Below, piece by piece: positions 36,401-45,458 of a stretch of DNA of 64,000 bases. How positions within the stretch are numbered: position 1 is the stretch's first letter; each line of letters begins with the position of its first letter. Source of the stretch: JANMCE01 sp963791625 (GTDB lineage Bacteria; Actinomycetota; Acidimicrobiia; Acidimicrobiales; Ilumatobacteraceae); assembly GCA_963791625.1 (NCBI GenBank), contig CAWBTA010000006.1, forward strand, positions 496,001 through 560,000, in the 5' to 3' direction. Under the pieces are notes generated by a model. The model was not told the DNA's origin. It did no database searches and saw only the letters and a list, made by a program, of their open reading frames with translations. The translations under genes and the position numbers were made by a program.

Positions 36401-38395
36401 TTGCAAACGATTCTGGTGTTCGCGCTTCTCGGGCTGGGATCCGGCGCGGTCATCGCCGCGGTCGCGATCGGCATCGTTCTCAGCTGGCGCGGCACTGGAT
36501 CGTTCAACTTGGCCTCGGGTGCGTCGGTCATGGTGGCCGGGTACATGTTCTGGGCTTTTCGCAAGGGCTTCTTCCGGTTCACTCTCGATACCTGGCCAGC
36601 GATGATGGCGACGCTCGCGTTCATGGTGATCTACGCCGTAGCCGTCGAACTGCTTGCGGTGAGACCGCTGCGAGCCGCGTCACCGCTGGCCAAGCTCGTG
36701 GCATCCCTAGGGGTTTTGCTGCTGTCGCAGGCGCTGGTACAAGTCGTGTTCGGCACCTCCCCTCTGGCGAGTCCCGAAGTCCTACCAGCCGGCGTCATCA
36801 AGGTCGGGAATGTCCCAGTGCCTGTGGCCCAGCTGATCCTCGCTGCAGGGGTTTCGGTGCTGGCCGCCGGGTTGTGGTGCATTTATCGCTTCACGCGATT
36901 CGGCATGGCCACGCGCGCGTCCTCTGAGAACGAAGTCTCTGCTGTCCTTGCGGGCCTCGAGCCGAGTTCCATCTCCGTCACGAACTCGATCCTCGCCAAC
37001 TTGACGGCGGGAATCATCGGCATAGCGGCGGCACCGATCGTTGGGATCAGTGCGTCGACGATTCCGCTGCTCATTGTCCCGGCCTTGGCAGCCGCGCTGT
37101 TCGCACGTTTCACTTCGTTCGGGATTGCTTGTGCGGGGGGCATGGCCATCGGGGTCGGCGAGTCCCTCATCTTCTACGCATCGACACAGCCGTGGTTTCC
37201 TAGCCGAAACGGGGTAGCCATCTCCGGCATCCAGCAGCTCGTGGAGTTCGTGCTGATCGTCGGGGCGTTGTGGTGGCGAGGGTCGAGCCTGCCGCAGCGC
37301 GGCGATATCCGCGAGCGGTCCTTGCCTCGCGTGCCCAAGCAGGATCAGCTGGCGCGCCGGATGCTGCCGGTGGTCGCCGCCTGCGCGATCGCGCTTGTCG
37401 TGCTGCCCTCGGAGTTCAGGCAGGCTGTCGTCACCGGATTGGTGGGCACCGTGTTATGTCTCTCCTTCATCGTGACCATGGGCTACGTCGGGCAGCTGTC
37501 CGTCGTGCAATTGGCGCTCGCCGGAATCGCAGGATTCGGCGTTGCTCGAATGAGCTCCAAGTTCGGAATAGGTTTCCCTATGGGACCCGTGCTCGCGATA
37601 GCGGTTGCGCTTGTGGTGGGAGTAGCGGTCGGAGTCTCGGCCCTGCGCGTGCGGGGCGTCACGCTCGTGGTCGTCACACTGGCTGCTGCCGTGGCGGTCG
37701 AGAAGTTCGTCTTCGCGAATCCAGACTGGGGTGGCGGGCAGACCGGCGTCACGGCGCAACAGCCGAAACTCTTCGGCATCAGCCTCGGAACGAATGCCGG
37801 GTTCAGAGGGCTGGGAGGCAAACTGCCGAGCCCTGTCTTCGGCCTATGTGCCCTGCTGGTCACCGCTGCCCTGTATGCCTTCGTCGCAAACTTGCGGCGC
37901 GGCGAACTGGGTCGGCGCATGCTCGCGGTTCGATCCAATGAGCGTGCTGCCGCCGCAGCCGGCGTCAATGTCCGCGGACTCAAGCTTTCCGCTTTCGCGA
38001 TCTCATCGGCATTAGCCGGCGTGGCCGGCGTCCTCTTCGCCTACGACTTCGGCACGGTGTCCGCCTCGATGTTCGACGTGATGACGGCGCTGTCGGTCGT
38101 TGCTAGCGTCTACGTGCTGGGTGTGACGGTTGTCCAAGGCGCGGTACTCGGAGGCTTTGGCATGACGGGCGCCGTAGTGCCGCTGATTCTTCAGAAATGG
38201 GTGCTGCCGAAGGACCGAGTTGGGCTCTACGTTCAGCTACTCATCGGAGCTGGACTCCTCATCCAGCTGCGCTTCTATCCGGACGGAATCCTCATCGCCT
38301 CGGCGACCAAGCGCGAACGGCGCCGGGCTCAACGTCTCCGGGGCAATGCCATGCCAACCGTGCAGTCGATGAATCCGCAGCGGACCGCCGCATGA
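36401..38395 (+). CDS. Fused LivH-LivM ABC transporter permease
   Basis: The 664-residue product contains both membrane subunits of a HAAT-type importer in one chain. Residues about 1-290 form the LivH-like half, and residues about 325-640 the LivM-like half, with GRRMLAVRSNERAAAAAGVNVRGLKLSAF as the cytoplasmic coupling loop. The halves are joined by a charged stretch (RGDIRERSLPRVPKQDQLARR type). The TTG start has GGAGG a few bases upstream. It overlaps the first ATPase gene by four bases. With the binding protein and two ATPases it makes a complete importer. Confidence 0.9.
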   Translation: MQTILVFALLGLGSGAVIAAVAIGIVLSWRGTGSFNLASGASVMVAGYMFWAFRKGFFRFTLDTWPAMMATLAFMVIYAVAVELLAVRPLRAASPLAKLVASLGVLLLSQALVQVVFGTSPLASPEVLPAGVIKVGNVPVPVAQLILAAGVSVLAAGLWCIYRFTRFGMATRASSENEVSAVLAGLEPSSISVTNSILANLTAGIIGIAAAPIVGISASTIPLLIVPALAAALFARFTSFGIACAGGMAIGVGESLIFYASTQPWFPSRNGVAISGIQQLVEFVLIVGALWWRGSSLPQRGDIRERSLPRVPKQDQLARRMLPVVAACAIALVVLPSEFRQAVVTGLVGTVLCLSFIVTMGYVGQLSVVQLALAGIAGFGVARMSSKFGIGFPMGPVLAIAVALVVGVAVGVSALRVRGVTLVVVTLAAAVAVEKFVFANPDWGGGQTGVTAQQPKLFGISLGTNAGFRGLGGKLPSPVFGLCALLVTAALYAFVANLRRGELGRRMLAVRSNERAAAAAGVNVRGLKLSAFAISSALAGVAGVLFAYDFGTVSASMFDVMTALSVVASVYVLGVTVVQGAVLGGFGMTGAVVPLILQKWVLPKDRVGLYVQLLIGAGLLIQLRFYPDGILIASATKRERRRAQRLRGNAMPTVQSMNPQRTAA

Positions 38396-39168
38396 CCGCC
38401 CCCGCACTGGCAGTCCATGAGATATCTGTCCGGTACGGCGGTGTGCAGGCCCTGTCAGCGGTGAGCCTAGAAGTGCCGGAAGGCAAGATCGTGGGGCTGA
38501 TTGGGCCCAACGGGGCTGGCAAGACGACCCTGGTGGACGCTATTACGGGCTTCGTTCCGTGCGACGGTCGCGTCGAGATCGCAGGCCATGACGTGACGCG
38601 CTTGAAGCCCCATGCCCGCGTCCGGCGCGGCCTCGGCCGCACGTGGCAGGCAGTTGAGTTGTTCGACGATCTCAGCGTGGCCGAAAATGTGGCTGTCGCG
38701 ATCGGAGCCCCGTCCCCCTGGGCCATCGTCAAGGAACTGTTCGTGAAGCCGACTTTGGAGAAAGTACGCGTCGGTCAGGCGCTTGACTCCGTGGGGATCG
38801 GTCACCTCTTCGATGCGATGCCCACCGAGCTGTCGGAAGGGCAACGGAAGTTGGTCGGGGTGGCTCGCGCGTTTGCCGGGTCACCGCGCCTTGTTTGCCT
38901 GGACGAACCGGCAGCTGGCCTTGACACGTCTGAATCGCACGAACTGGGAATGCAGCTGCGCCGGCTCACATCCGACGGAACGTCAATGTTGCTCATCGAC
39001 CACGACATCGGTTTCGTGTTCGGTACGTGTGATCACGTCGTCGTCGTCGAGTTCGGACTGGTCATCGCCGAGGGACCGCCGCACGAGATCTACGCGAACT
39101 CCCGGGTGGTCGAGGCCTACCTGGGATCGTCGGCCCTTCACACGGACGATACAGGAGATCCGAGTTGA
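38392..39168 (+). CDS. livG: HAAT-type ABC transporter ATPase, LivG-like
   Basis: I use the ATG at 38392, which overlaps the permease stop. The 258-residue product has Walker A GPNGAGKTT, Walker B LVCLDEPAAGLD and the H-loop LLIDHDIGFVF. The signature is LSEGQRKL instead of LSGGQ, which is common enough in LivG. It overlaps livF by four bases. Cargo is presumably that of the binding protein upstream. Confidence 0.9.
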   Translation: MTAPALAVHEISVRYGGVQALSAVSLEVPEGKIVGLIGPNGAGKTTLVDAITGFVPCDGRVEIAGHDVTRLKPHARVRRGLGRTWQAVELFDDLSVAENVAVAIGAPSPWAIVKELFVKPTLEKVRVGQALDSVGIGHLFDAMPTELSEGQRKLVGVARAFAGSPRLVCLDEPAAGLDTSESHELGMQLRRLTSDGTSMLLIDHDIGFVFGTCDHVVVVEFGLVIAEGPPHEIYANSRVVEAYLGSSALHTDDTGDPS

Positions 39169-39935
39169 CCGCGTCAGCGCTCTCCGTCGACGGGCTCGCC
39201 GCGGGGTACGGCAACGGCCCCGTTTTGCGCGGCGTCTCGTTACACGTGGCAGCCGGTGAAGTCGTGGCAATGCTGGGACCGAACGGTGCTGGCAAGTCCA
39301 CCACCTTGCGTGCCATCTCCGGATTGATCCAAGTGACGGACGGGGAGATTCATCTGAACGGCTCGGACCTAGCGCATCTGTCTCCCAGCGCACGCGCTCG
39401 CGCCGGCATTGCGCACGTGCCCGAGGATCGAGGACTCTTTCGCGGCTTGACGGTCGCCGAACACCTGCGACTCGGACCGCGAAAGGAAAAGCTCGATGCG
39501 GACGCCGCCTACGAGTACTTCCCGGCGCTCAAGGCGATATCGGGACGCATGGCGGGGGTCCTTTCCGGCGGTGAGCAGCAGATGCTCGCGATGGGCCGGG
39601 CGCTCGCGCGTAAGCCGAGCGTGCTGCTTCTCGACGAATTAAGCCTGGGTCTGGCGCCCGTGATCGTGGAGCGCTTGCTGCCGATTGTCCGAACGTACGC
39701 AACCGAACACAAGTGCTCAGTCCTCCTTGTCGAGCAACACGTCCACCTTGCCCTTGGCATCGCAGACCGTGCCTACCTCATGGCGAATGGAACAAGCTCC
39801 GCCAGCTTCGACGCGCACGTACTGCGCAACGACATGACGCTTGTCCAGGCAAGTTACCTTGGTGGTCCCGAGTGGGCGACCCAGTTCAAGGACGAAACCC
39901 GTCCGCCCTTCATTGGAGAGAAAGTAAACGAATGA
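39165..39935 (+). CDS. livF: HAAT-type ABC transporter ATPase, LivF-like
   Basis: The 256-residue product has Walker A GPNGAGKST, the Q-loop and FRGLTVAEHL segment typical of LivF, the signature LSGGEQQM, Walker B VLLLDELSLGLAP and a terminal HVHLALGIADRAYLM. The TTG start overlaps livG, and its stop overlaps the next gene as ATGA. It completes the importer of the island. Confidence 0.9.
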   Translation: MTASALSVDGLAAGYGNGPVLRGVSLHVAAGEVVAMLGPNGAGKSTTLRAISGLIQVTDGEIHLNGSDLAHLSPSARARAGIAHVPEDRGLFRGLTVAEHLRLGPRKEKLDADAAYEYFPALKAISGRMAGVLSGGEQQMLAMGRALARKPSVLLLDELSLGLAPVIVERLLPIVRTYATEHKCSVLLVEQHVHLALGIADRAYLMANGTSSASFDAHVLRNDMTLVQASYLGGPEWATQFKDETRPPFIGEKVNE

Positions 39936-41050
39936 AAATCACCATAATTGGATCCGGTCGCATGGCTCAGGCTCTCACCCCGTTGTTCTTGGATGCAGGA
40001 CACGAGGTTACGCTGACGAACTCACGGGGGCCGGAGTCCCTGCGCGACATGGCGACGGCCTTTGGGCCGAACTGCCACGCCGGTGAGGTAGCCGAGGCCG
40101 TCGCGTGGAGCGATGTGGTTTTTCTCGCCACCCCATGGGGAAAGACCGCCGAGGCAGTGTCCGTGGTTCACGACTGGACCGGTGTCGTCGTCGTGGACAC
40201 GACCAACAACCGCGCTGCTCCCGGTCCCGCCGGGCTTATCGACATCGGTGACAGGGTGTCGAGCGAGATGGTTGCGAGTTACGTACCGGGTGCCCGCGTG
40301 GTGAAGGCGTTCAACAGCACGCCGCTCTTCATCCTGGCGCCCGCACTCGGGGCGAATGCTGGTGCCAACAACGCTGTCTACATCGCCGGCGACGACCCCA
40401 CGGCCAAGTCGCTTGTCTCAGACATCATCGCCAGTGTTGGCGGTGAAGCCGTCGACACAGGAAGTCTTGCGACGGGCGGCTGGATGCAGGGCATGAGCGG
40501 CCCTCTCGCAGGCGTTATGGAGATGCTCTCCCCGGCCGACGCCCGCAGTCGGGTCGAGGCCGCGCACGCCGACAAGGGAGTTGGCGTACCGAAAGCTGTT
40601 ACCACTCATTCAAACGAAACAAGGAGCATGAAAATGGCAATTGTAGATCTGAGCAAATCCGTTGAGCTGGACGCCAACACGGACGAGGTCTGGGAGTTCG
40701 TCAGCGACTTCGCCGGCTACGCCTCGTGGCAGCCGCACATCGAGTCCGTCGAGATGCAGAGCAACGGCGATCGCAAGGTCAACTTCACCCGCGGCGACAG
40801 CGTCTTGGACCGGATCGCCGAACGGGATGAGGCGGGCAAGCGACTGTCGTACGAGTTGGTTCCTGGCCAGCAGACACCGCTGGCCAGCCTGCTCGCCGCC
40901 TTCACGGTGCGCCCGGTCGGTTCTCGGACCGAGGTCGAGTACGCAATCACCGTCGAGGTTCCCGACGCCATGCAGGACATGGCGCGAGTCGGGATCGGTG
41001 CCGACATCGACGGTGCCCTGGCAGGCCTCCAAGCGAGATTCAGTGGCTGA
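39932..41050 (+). CDS. F420/NADP-type reductase fused in frame to an SRPBCC domain
   Basis: The 372-residue reading frame holds two families. Residues 1 to about 225 form a Rossmann NAD(P) reductase of the F420-dependent NADP oxidoreductase type (ITIIGSGRMAQAL at the start, TNSRGPESL, KAFNSTPLF). Residues 235-372 form an SRPBCC (polyketide cyclase/START-like) domain. No stop separates them, yet AAGGAG (40621-40626) stands seven bases before an internal ATG at 40634, exactly where a separate SRPBCC gene would start. A TGA in the next frame (40629-40631) would make a normal ATGA-style end, so one lost or gained base may have created the fusion. Either form fits the operon. Confidence 0.75.
   Translation: MKITIIGSGRMAQALTPLFLDAGHEVTLTNSRGPESLRDMATAFGPNCHAGEVAEAVAWSDVVFLATPWGKTAEAVSVVHDWTGVVVVDTTNNRAAPGPAGLIDIGDRVSSEMVASYVPGARVVKAFNSTPLFILAPALGANAGANNAVYIAGDDPTAKSLVSDIIASVGGEAVDTGSLATGGWMQGMSGPLAGVMEMLSPADARSRVEAAHADKGVGVPKAVTTHSNETRSMKMAIVDLSKSVELDANTDEVWEFVSDFAGYASWQPHIESVEMQSNGDRKVNFTRGDSVLDRIAERDEAGKRLSYELVPGQQTPLASLLAAFTVRPVGSRTEVEYAITVEVPDAMQDMARVGIGADIDGALAGLQARFSG
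40621..40636 (+). promoter_or_regulatory. Internal ribosome binding site and start inside the fused frame
   Basis: AAGGAG followed seven bases later by ATG (40634) lies at the junction of the two domains. A nearer ATG (40628) is only one base away and unlikely to be used. It predicts that the SRPBCC domain is also, or only, made as a separate 138-residue protein. Confidence 0.6.
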
Positions 41051-41750
41051 GAGCGACGCTTCCCCGCCCGTCGCTGTGGTGACGGGCGGGAACGGCTTCA
41101 TTGGTAGTGCCATTGTCCGACATCTGACGGCCAGTGGCCACGCCGTGGTGGTAGTGGACCAGGAGGGTGAGTTCAGTGCCGACCTCACCACAGAAGCGGA
41201 AGTCCGGCGCGTCTCGCGCCGGGTGTTGGACGAATACGGGCGATGCGACGTGTTGGTGCATGCAGCGGTGGCGTTCGATCGCTCGACGCTCGATCAGCTG
41301 GACACAGCCCTTCTCCGCAAGGTGATGGCCGTGAACGTCGAGGCGCCGCTCTGGCTCATGCAGGAGTTCACCCCTGGTATGAAGACTCGTCGCTTTGGGC
41401 GCGGGATATTCCTCGTGTCGGACACCTTCTTTGACCCGCCTGCGGTGTCGGACATGCTGCCCTACATCGCAAGCAAGGGCGCGTTGATCGGCGCAGCGCG
41501 ATCTTTGGCGCGATCGTTGGGCGCCGACGGAATCACCGTGAACTGTGTCGCACCAGGAATGACTCCTCATCCAGAGCCGGCTCCGGGCCTCGGCAAGGAG
41601 CTTGCGGAGGCGGTCGTCCGCAGGCAGGCACTGCCCCGCAGTCTCGTGCCCGACGACGTCGCCACGGTGGTGTCCTTCCTCGCCACATCCGGAGCGCAGG
41701 CGTTGACCGGCCAAACCATCTGTCCTGACGGAGGATTGGTCTTGCGGTGA
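41043..41750 (+). CDS. Short-chain dehydrogenase/reductase
   Basis: The 235-residue product has VTGGNGFIGSAI for the cofactor site in place of the usual TGxxxGxG spacing, VLVHAAVAF at the NAG position, and the catalytic Tyr-Lys pair in YIASKGAL with a Ser in LVSDTFF. The C-terminal PDDVATVVSFLATSGAQALTGQTICPDGG is classical SDR. The GTG start overlaps the end of the SRPBCC frame. It probably reduces or oxidises an alcohol intermediate of the pathway. Confidence 0.87.
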   Translation: MAESDASPPVAVVTGGNGFIGSAIVRHLTASGHAVVVVDQEGEFSADLTTEAEVRRVSRRVLDEYGRCDVLVHAAVAFDRSTLDQLDTALLRKVMAVNVEAPLWLMQEFTPGMKTRRFGRGIFLVSDTFFDPPAVSDMLPYIASKGALIGAARSLARSLGADGITVNCVAPGMTPHPEPAPGLGKELAEAVVRRQALPRSLVPDDVATVVSFLATSGAQALTGQTICPDGGLVLR

Positions 41751-41859
41751 TACTGCTCCGCTCGAGACGGACGAAGCCCATGATTTTCGTGAACAAGGTG
41801 GGTGCTCCGCTCGGGGCTTCACGAGGCTTGTCCGCTAATGTCTCGTCGAGGAGGTCCTT

Positions 41860-42717
41860 GTGGCTTTGATTGGGCCGCCGTCCGAACGGCGTTCAGCCGT
41901 TGGTGGCAGTGAAGAGGGAAGCGTAAGGTCGATCCAGCGGGCGATCCACGTTCTCACTACTCTGGCCGAGCACCCGTATCCGCTCGGATTGCTTGAGCTG
42001 TCCAAGTTCGTCGGTCTGTCGCGAGCGAGCGTGCACCGGATCCTTGCGACACTTGTGCGCGTTGGTTGGGTCGAGCAAAACCCTCGCACGACCAAGTATC
42101 GCCTGGGGATGGGGGCTGTCGGTGTTGGCATCGTCGGCATGGTGAACAATCCGCTCGTCCGTGACTCGTACCTCTACCTCACTCGCCTCTCCGAGTGGTC
42201 AGGGCACGATTCTGTGCTCAGTACACTGATCGGTGGGAGGACCGTGCAGCTGCGGCGAGCTGCGGGGGTCAATACCGAACTCATCGATTTCGAGCCCGGA
42301 CATCCTCAGCCCGCCTACGCTATGGCCGACGGCAAATTGCTGCTGTCGTACCTCGATGAGGCGGAGGCGTTGCTCCGGTCCGAAGGAATGCGTTCGTTCA
42401 CCACAAGCACCATCACCGATGTTTCGACGATGTTGCGCGAGCTCGAAACCATCCGGAAGCAGGGATTCGCCGTGGACAACTATGAGCGGTTCGAGGCCGG
42501 ACGCGGTCTCGCAGTACCGGTCATGGGTGAAGGCGACGTGCCGGTCGCTGCGATGATGGCCCTTGGTCGGCTGGATCCGGCAAGAGACGAAGAGACCATC
42601 CAGCAGATGCTGTCTCTGGCGCGCGGCCTTTCCGACCGACTCAAGTCGGCCGGCGAGCTTCCGACCGCTGCAAACGAGACGTACTACGCCGCCCCGCGCC
42701 GTCCGACGCCGAGCTGA
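41860..42717 (+). CDS. IclR family transcriptional regulator
   Basis: The 285-residue product has an N-terminal winged helix-turn-helix (about residues 22-85, SIQRAIHVLTTLAEHPYPLG and LSRASVHRILATLVRVGWV) and a C-terminal IclR effector domain with KLLLSYLDE and DNYERFEAGRGLAVPV. GGAGG lies a few bases before the GTG start. It sits inside the island between the two transcription units, so it is the obvious candidate to regulate the divergent promoters, where similar inverted repeats are found. The effector is probably a pathway substrate or intermediate. Confidence 0.9.
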   Translation: MALIGPPSERRSAVGGSEEGSVRSIQRAIHVLTTLAEHPYPLGLLELSKFVGLSRASVHRILATLVRVGWVEQNPRTTKYRLGMGAVGVGIVGMVNNPLVRDSYLYLTRLSEWSGHDSVLSTLIGGRTVQLRRAAGVNTELIDFEPGHPQPAYAMADGKLLLSYLDEAEALLRSEGMRSFTTSTITDVSTMLRELETIRKQGFAVDNYERFEAGRGLAVPVMGEGDVPVAAMMALGRLDPARDEETIQQMLSLARGLSDRLKSAGELPTAANETYYAAPRRPTPS

Positions 42718-42728
42718 TCGAAGCGGTA

Positions 42729-43505
42729 TTACGGCTCCTTCACCTGGTGGAGGCTTTCATCGGCAACGGTGATGAACAGCATCCACCGGTCACCGAGCCC
42801 GCGAGTGACGTGACCTTTGCCTTCGACGTCGTCGAGAAAGGCCACGTCGCCGGTTCGGGGCTCGGTCACCGTGCCGTCGCTACTCTCATTTCGTGCTCGA
42901 CCGTTGAGTGTGACACCGATCTGAGGTCGCGGAGCGTTGTGCCATCGCCCTTCGTCGAATGCGTCGTTGCCGTAGTCGCGGCGCGTCACGAACGCCCCGT
43001 TTGACCGTGCCCACGCAGCGACAGGCGGAACGTTGGTCAGCGCGAAAGGCCATCGAATCGGCTGTGAGCGCGAGACCCCGAAGTCATCGTAAATCCAAGA
43101 CATCAGGGGTCGGCCAAGGCGGTCAGGCTCAAGTCGGTGAACGGTCTCGACATCGGGTGGTGGGGCGAAGGTCTCCGTTATCGCTAGCAGCACCCACGTC
43201 TCAGGGTTCCAGTGAAATCGGAGCGAGTGTGGCGTGGCAACGTCGATGAAGAGGACGTCACCCGGGCCTAACGTTTCAGCGATGGCCTCACCGTTGGTGA
43301 CGGACGCCTCGCCCGACAGTGTGACGACCATGAGGTTGCCAAGATCTGCGGGATCCGGAACGTCCTCGCACCGAGGGCGTCCCACCCAGAAGCGACGGAC
43401 AGGGATCACATCGACCGGTCCACGAACGCGCGCGTCACGGTACGGGAGACCGGCTTGCCTGCTGGTGAGAAATCCGCTGCGGTCCGTCAGGTGACGCACC
43501 TGCAT
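42729..43505 (-). CDS. Bicupin protein of unknown function
   Basis: The 258-residue product shows two cupin barrels. The first has LMVVTLSGEASV and PGDVLFIDVATPHSLRF; the second has IGVTLNGRARN and TGDVAFLDDVEGKGHV. The usual HxH-x3-4-E metal motif is not evident in either, so it may be a binding protein or an unusual dioxygenase. Its ATG overlaps the stop of the fumarylacetoacetate-hydrolase-family gene, and the two are on the opposite strand to most of the island. A gentisate-type dioxygenase role cannot be claimed. Confidence 0.65.
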   Translation of the reverse strand: MQVRHLTDRSGFLTSRQAGLPYRDARVRGPVDVIPVRRFWVGRPRCEDVPDPADLGNLMVVTLSGEASVTNGEAIAETLGPGDVLFIDVATPHSLRFHWNPETWVLLAITETFAPPPDVETVHRLEPDRLGRPLMSWIYDDFGVSRSQPIRWPFALTNVPPVAAWARSNGAFVTRRDYGNDAFDEGRWHNAPRPQIGVTLNGRARNESSDGTVTEPRTGDVAFLDDVEGKGHVTRGLGDRWMLFITVADESLHQVKEP

Positions 43506-44452
43506 CAGTCAGGCTCGGCACCGGGTGCTGGGGCGTACTTGCCCGTGAGCTGAGGGCTGGTGCCTTCGAGGCCGGCATCGGCACGGTCCAGCCGGGTCTG
43601 TCGAGCCCATGTGCGGCCGAGATCGTCACGAATGCTGACGCGCAGGCGGCTGAGCGGGCCGACTTCGAGCTCGAGCACATCGCCGTGCATGAGGGGATGG
43701 AGACCTCGGTGGTTCGTGCCGGTTGCGATGATGTCGCCCGGCTCGAGTGGGTGAACCGATGAGATGAACGCGATGCTCTCGGTAATCGAATACGCCATGT
43801 CGTTGGTGTTGAAGTCGTGCATCAGGGCGCCGTTGTTCCACAGCCTGACCGGCAGGTTCATGGGATCCGGGATCTCGTCTGCGGTCATGATGAAGGGGCC
43901 AATCGGGCAGAACGTCCCCCTCGACTTCATCTGGTAGAACGCGTTCTGGCGCGGGGGTATGCCGCGAGCCGATCCATCGATGAGATTCGTGTATCCGAAG
44001 ACATAGTCCATTGCCTTATCGGCAGGGACGTTGTCGGCGTAGCGCCCGATGACAACGGCCAGTTCTGGTTCCGCCTCGAACACGCTGGCCGCGACATCCG
44101 GAAGGATCATGACGTCGCCATGCCCGATGACGCTGTTTGGGGACTTGGTGAACGCATTGATCGCTGGGCGTTCGGGAAGCGTCCCGTTCTCCATGTAGTT
44201 CCGTGCCATGCAGTCGATGTTGGTCGGCCGAGGAAGCGGCGGCCGTACCCTGACCTGCCCCAACGGTATGGCTGTCCCGCGCTGCAGCTCCGCCTCGATC
44301 AGACCTCGGTAGGTCTCCCACTCGGCGATGAGTGTGTTCATGATGTCTTGCGGATGGGCATGAGGGATTGCCTCTGCCACGTTGGAAACGTCGATGACGT
44401 GGTCGTTGACGAGCACGCCGAGTCGGAATTCGTCGAACAGGAGAATCTTCAC
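43505..44452 (-). CDS. Fumarylacetoacetate hydrolase family protein
   Basis: From the GTG at 44452 the 315-residue product carries the FAH-family core: IDCMARNY, SVIGHGDVMILP, the metal-binding EAEPELAVVIG, VFGYTNLIDGSARG and GDIIATGTNHRG. Members hydrolyse C-C bonds of acylpyruvates or 2-keto-hydroxy acids, or act as decarboxylases, after ring cleavage. The longer frame to 44566 runs through the promoter region and is rejected. It is followed directly by the bicupin gene and faces the CoA-transferase genes. Confidence 0.87.
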   Translation of the reverse strand: MKILLFDEFRLGVLVNDHVIDVSNVAEAIPHAHPQDIMNTLIAEWETYRGLIEAELQRGTAIPLGQVRVRPPLPRPTNIDCMARNYMENGTLPERPAINAFTKSPNSVIGHGDVMILPDVAASVFEAEPELAVVIGRYADNVPADKAMDYVFGYTNLIDGSARGIPPRQNAFYQMKSRGTFCPIGPFIMTADEIPDPMNLPVRLWNNGALMHDFNTNDMAYSITESIAFISSVHPLEPGDIIATGTNHRGLHPLMHGDVLELEVGPLSRLRVSIRDDLGRTWARQTRLDRADAGLEGTSPQLTGKYAPAPGAEPD

Positions 44453-44503
44453 GGAGTGGTCCTTCGCTGCTGATTGTCGGCCGCAGGGTATTGCCACCGT
44501 TTC

Positions 44504-44556
44504 TAGTGCTCCTCTCAGGGACGCACTATATTGGTCACAAGTCCACCTGACGGACT
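44504..44556. promoter_or_regulatory. Inverted repeats in the FAH/CoA-transferase divergent promoter
   Basis: TAGTGC (44504-44509) is mirrored by GCACTA (44523-44528). Further on, AGTCC-N7-GGACT (44540-44556) is a perfect 5-7-5 repeat that shares TCCA-N4-ACGGA with the repeat upstream of the hydroxylase (30326-30342). The 236-base gap between the two divergent genes is otherwise without a recognisable gene. Confidence 0.5.
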
Positions 44557-44688
44557 CTAGTTCCACAAATGATGATGGAGAGCGGCGCGTATGTCAATGG
44601 TTTGCCTCGCTTTGTTGGTCGATGCGCTCGCGGGTACCGAGGGTAATGTCGCGCATGCACCGAGCACGGAAACGGAGAGAGTGCCTTC

Positions 44689-45426
44689 GTGATCAACAAG
44701 GTTCGATCCGATGTCCTCGAGATGTTGTCCGTTGTTCCTGATGGGGCCTCCATCGCAATAGGTGGGTTTGGGCTCACCGGCGTACCCGTCATGTTGTGCG
44801 ACGCATTGTGTGCATTGGACCGCAGGGATCTCCACATCGTGTCGAACAACGCCGGGATCGACAACACCGGTGTAGGACGCCTGGTCCGTGAGGGTCGCAT
44901 CCGCAAGTTCACCGGATCGTTTCCGTCCAACAGGGAGTTCTTCACCTTGTTCGACAGCGGGCAGGTCGAGCTCGAGTTGGTGCCGCAGGGCACCCTGGCT
45001 GAGCGCATGCGAGCCGCAGGCGCGGGCATTCCGGCCTTTTACACGCCCACGAGCGCAGGGACCGATCTTGCGACCGGACGCTTCCCGGCTCGCTACGATG
45101 GCAACGGACAAGTGACGGCGTGGCTTTCGCCGAAGGATGTCCGTATATTCGGGGGTACGGAGTGTGTATTGGAGATCGCACTTGCGACCGACTTCGCGTT
45201 CGTGAAGTCCTACAGGGCCGACCGCCTCGGTAACCTTGCCTTCCGGCTCGCCTCCCGCAACTTCAACGTGCCCGCGGCTATGGCCGGCGCCGTGACCATC
45301 TGCGAGTCGCAGTACATCGTGGATGTTGGTGAGATCGACCCAGACGCCGTGCACGTACCCGGCATCTTTGTCCAGCACGTGGTTCAGTCTCGGGTAGGCA
45401 ACTTTGAAGCCCCGGTCTTCCCGTGA
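44689..45426 (+). CDS. 3-oxoacid CoA-transferase, subunit A
   Basis: The 245-residue product has the family-I CoA-transferase CoA-binding segment AIGGFGLTGVP and the HIVSNNAGIDNTGVG and GSFPSNREF motifs of subunit A. With subunit B it moves CoA from succinyl-CoA to a 3-oxoacid such as 3-oxoadipate or acetoacetate. This would be the last step before thiolysis in ring-cleavage pathways. I do not assign Pca or Sco names because the natural acid is unknown. The GTG start lies behind the divergent promoter. Confidence 0.88.
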   Translation: MINKVRSDVLEMLSVVPDGASIAIGGFGLTGVPVMLCDALCALDRRDLHIVSNNAGIDNTGVGRLVREGRIRKFTGSFPSNREFFTLFDSGQVELELVPQGTLAERMRAAGAGIPAFYTPTSAGTDLATGRFPARYDGNGQVTAWLSPKDVRIFGGTECVLEIALATDFAFVKSYRADRLGNLAFRLASRNFNVPAAMAGAVTICESQYIVDVGEIDPDAVHVPGIFVQHVVQSRVGNFEAPVFP

Positions 45427-45458
45427 GACCCGCCCAGACACCTGAAAGAAGAACGAGC

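Noticed and set aside
41760..41785. TCCG-CTCGAG-type palindrome upstream of the IclR gene as a third operator
   Set aside because: Arms are asymmetric and the spacing differs from the two 5-7-5 repeats, so it does not match the motif.
42729..43505. Gentisate 1,2-dioxygenase assignment for the bicupin
   Set aside because: The HxH...E metal motif is not visible in either barrel, so only the fold is claimed.
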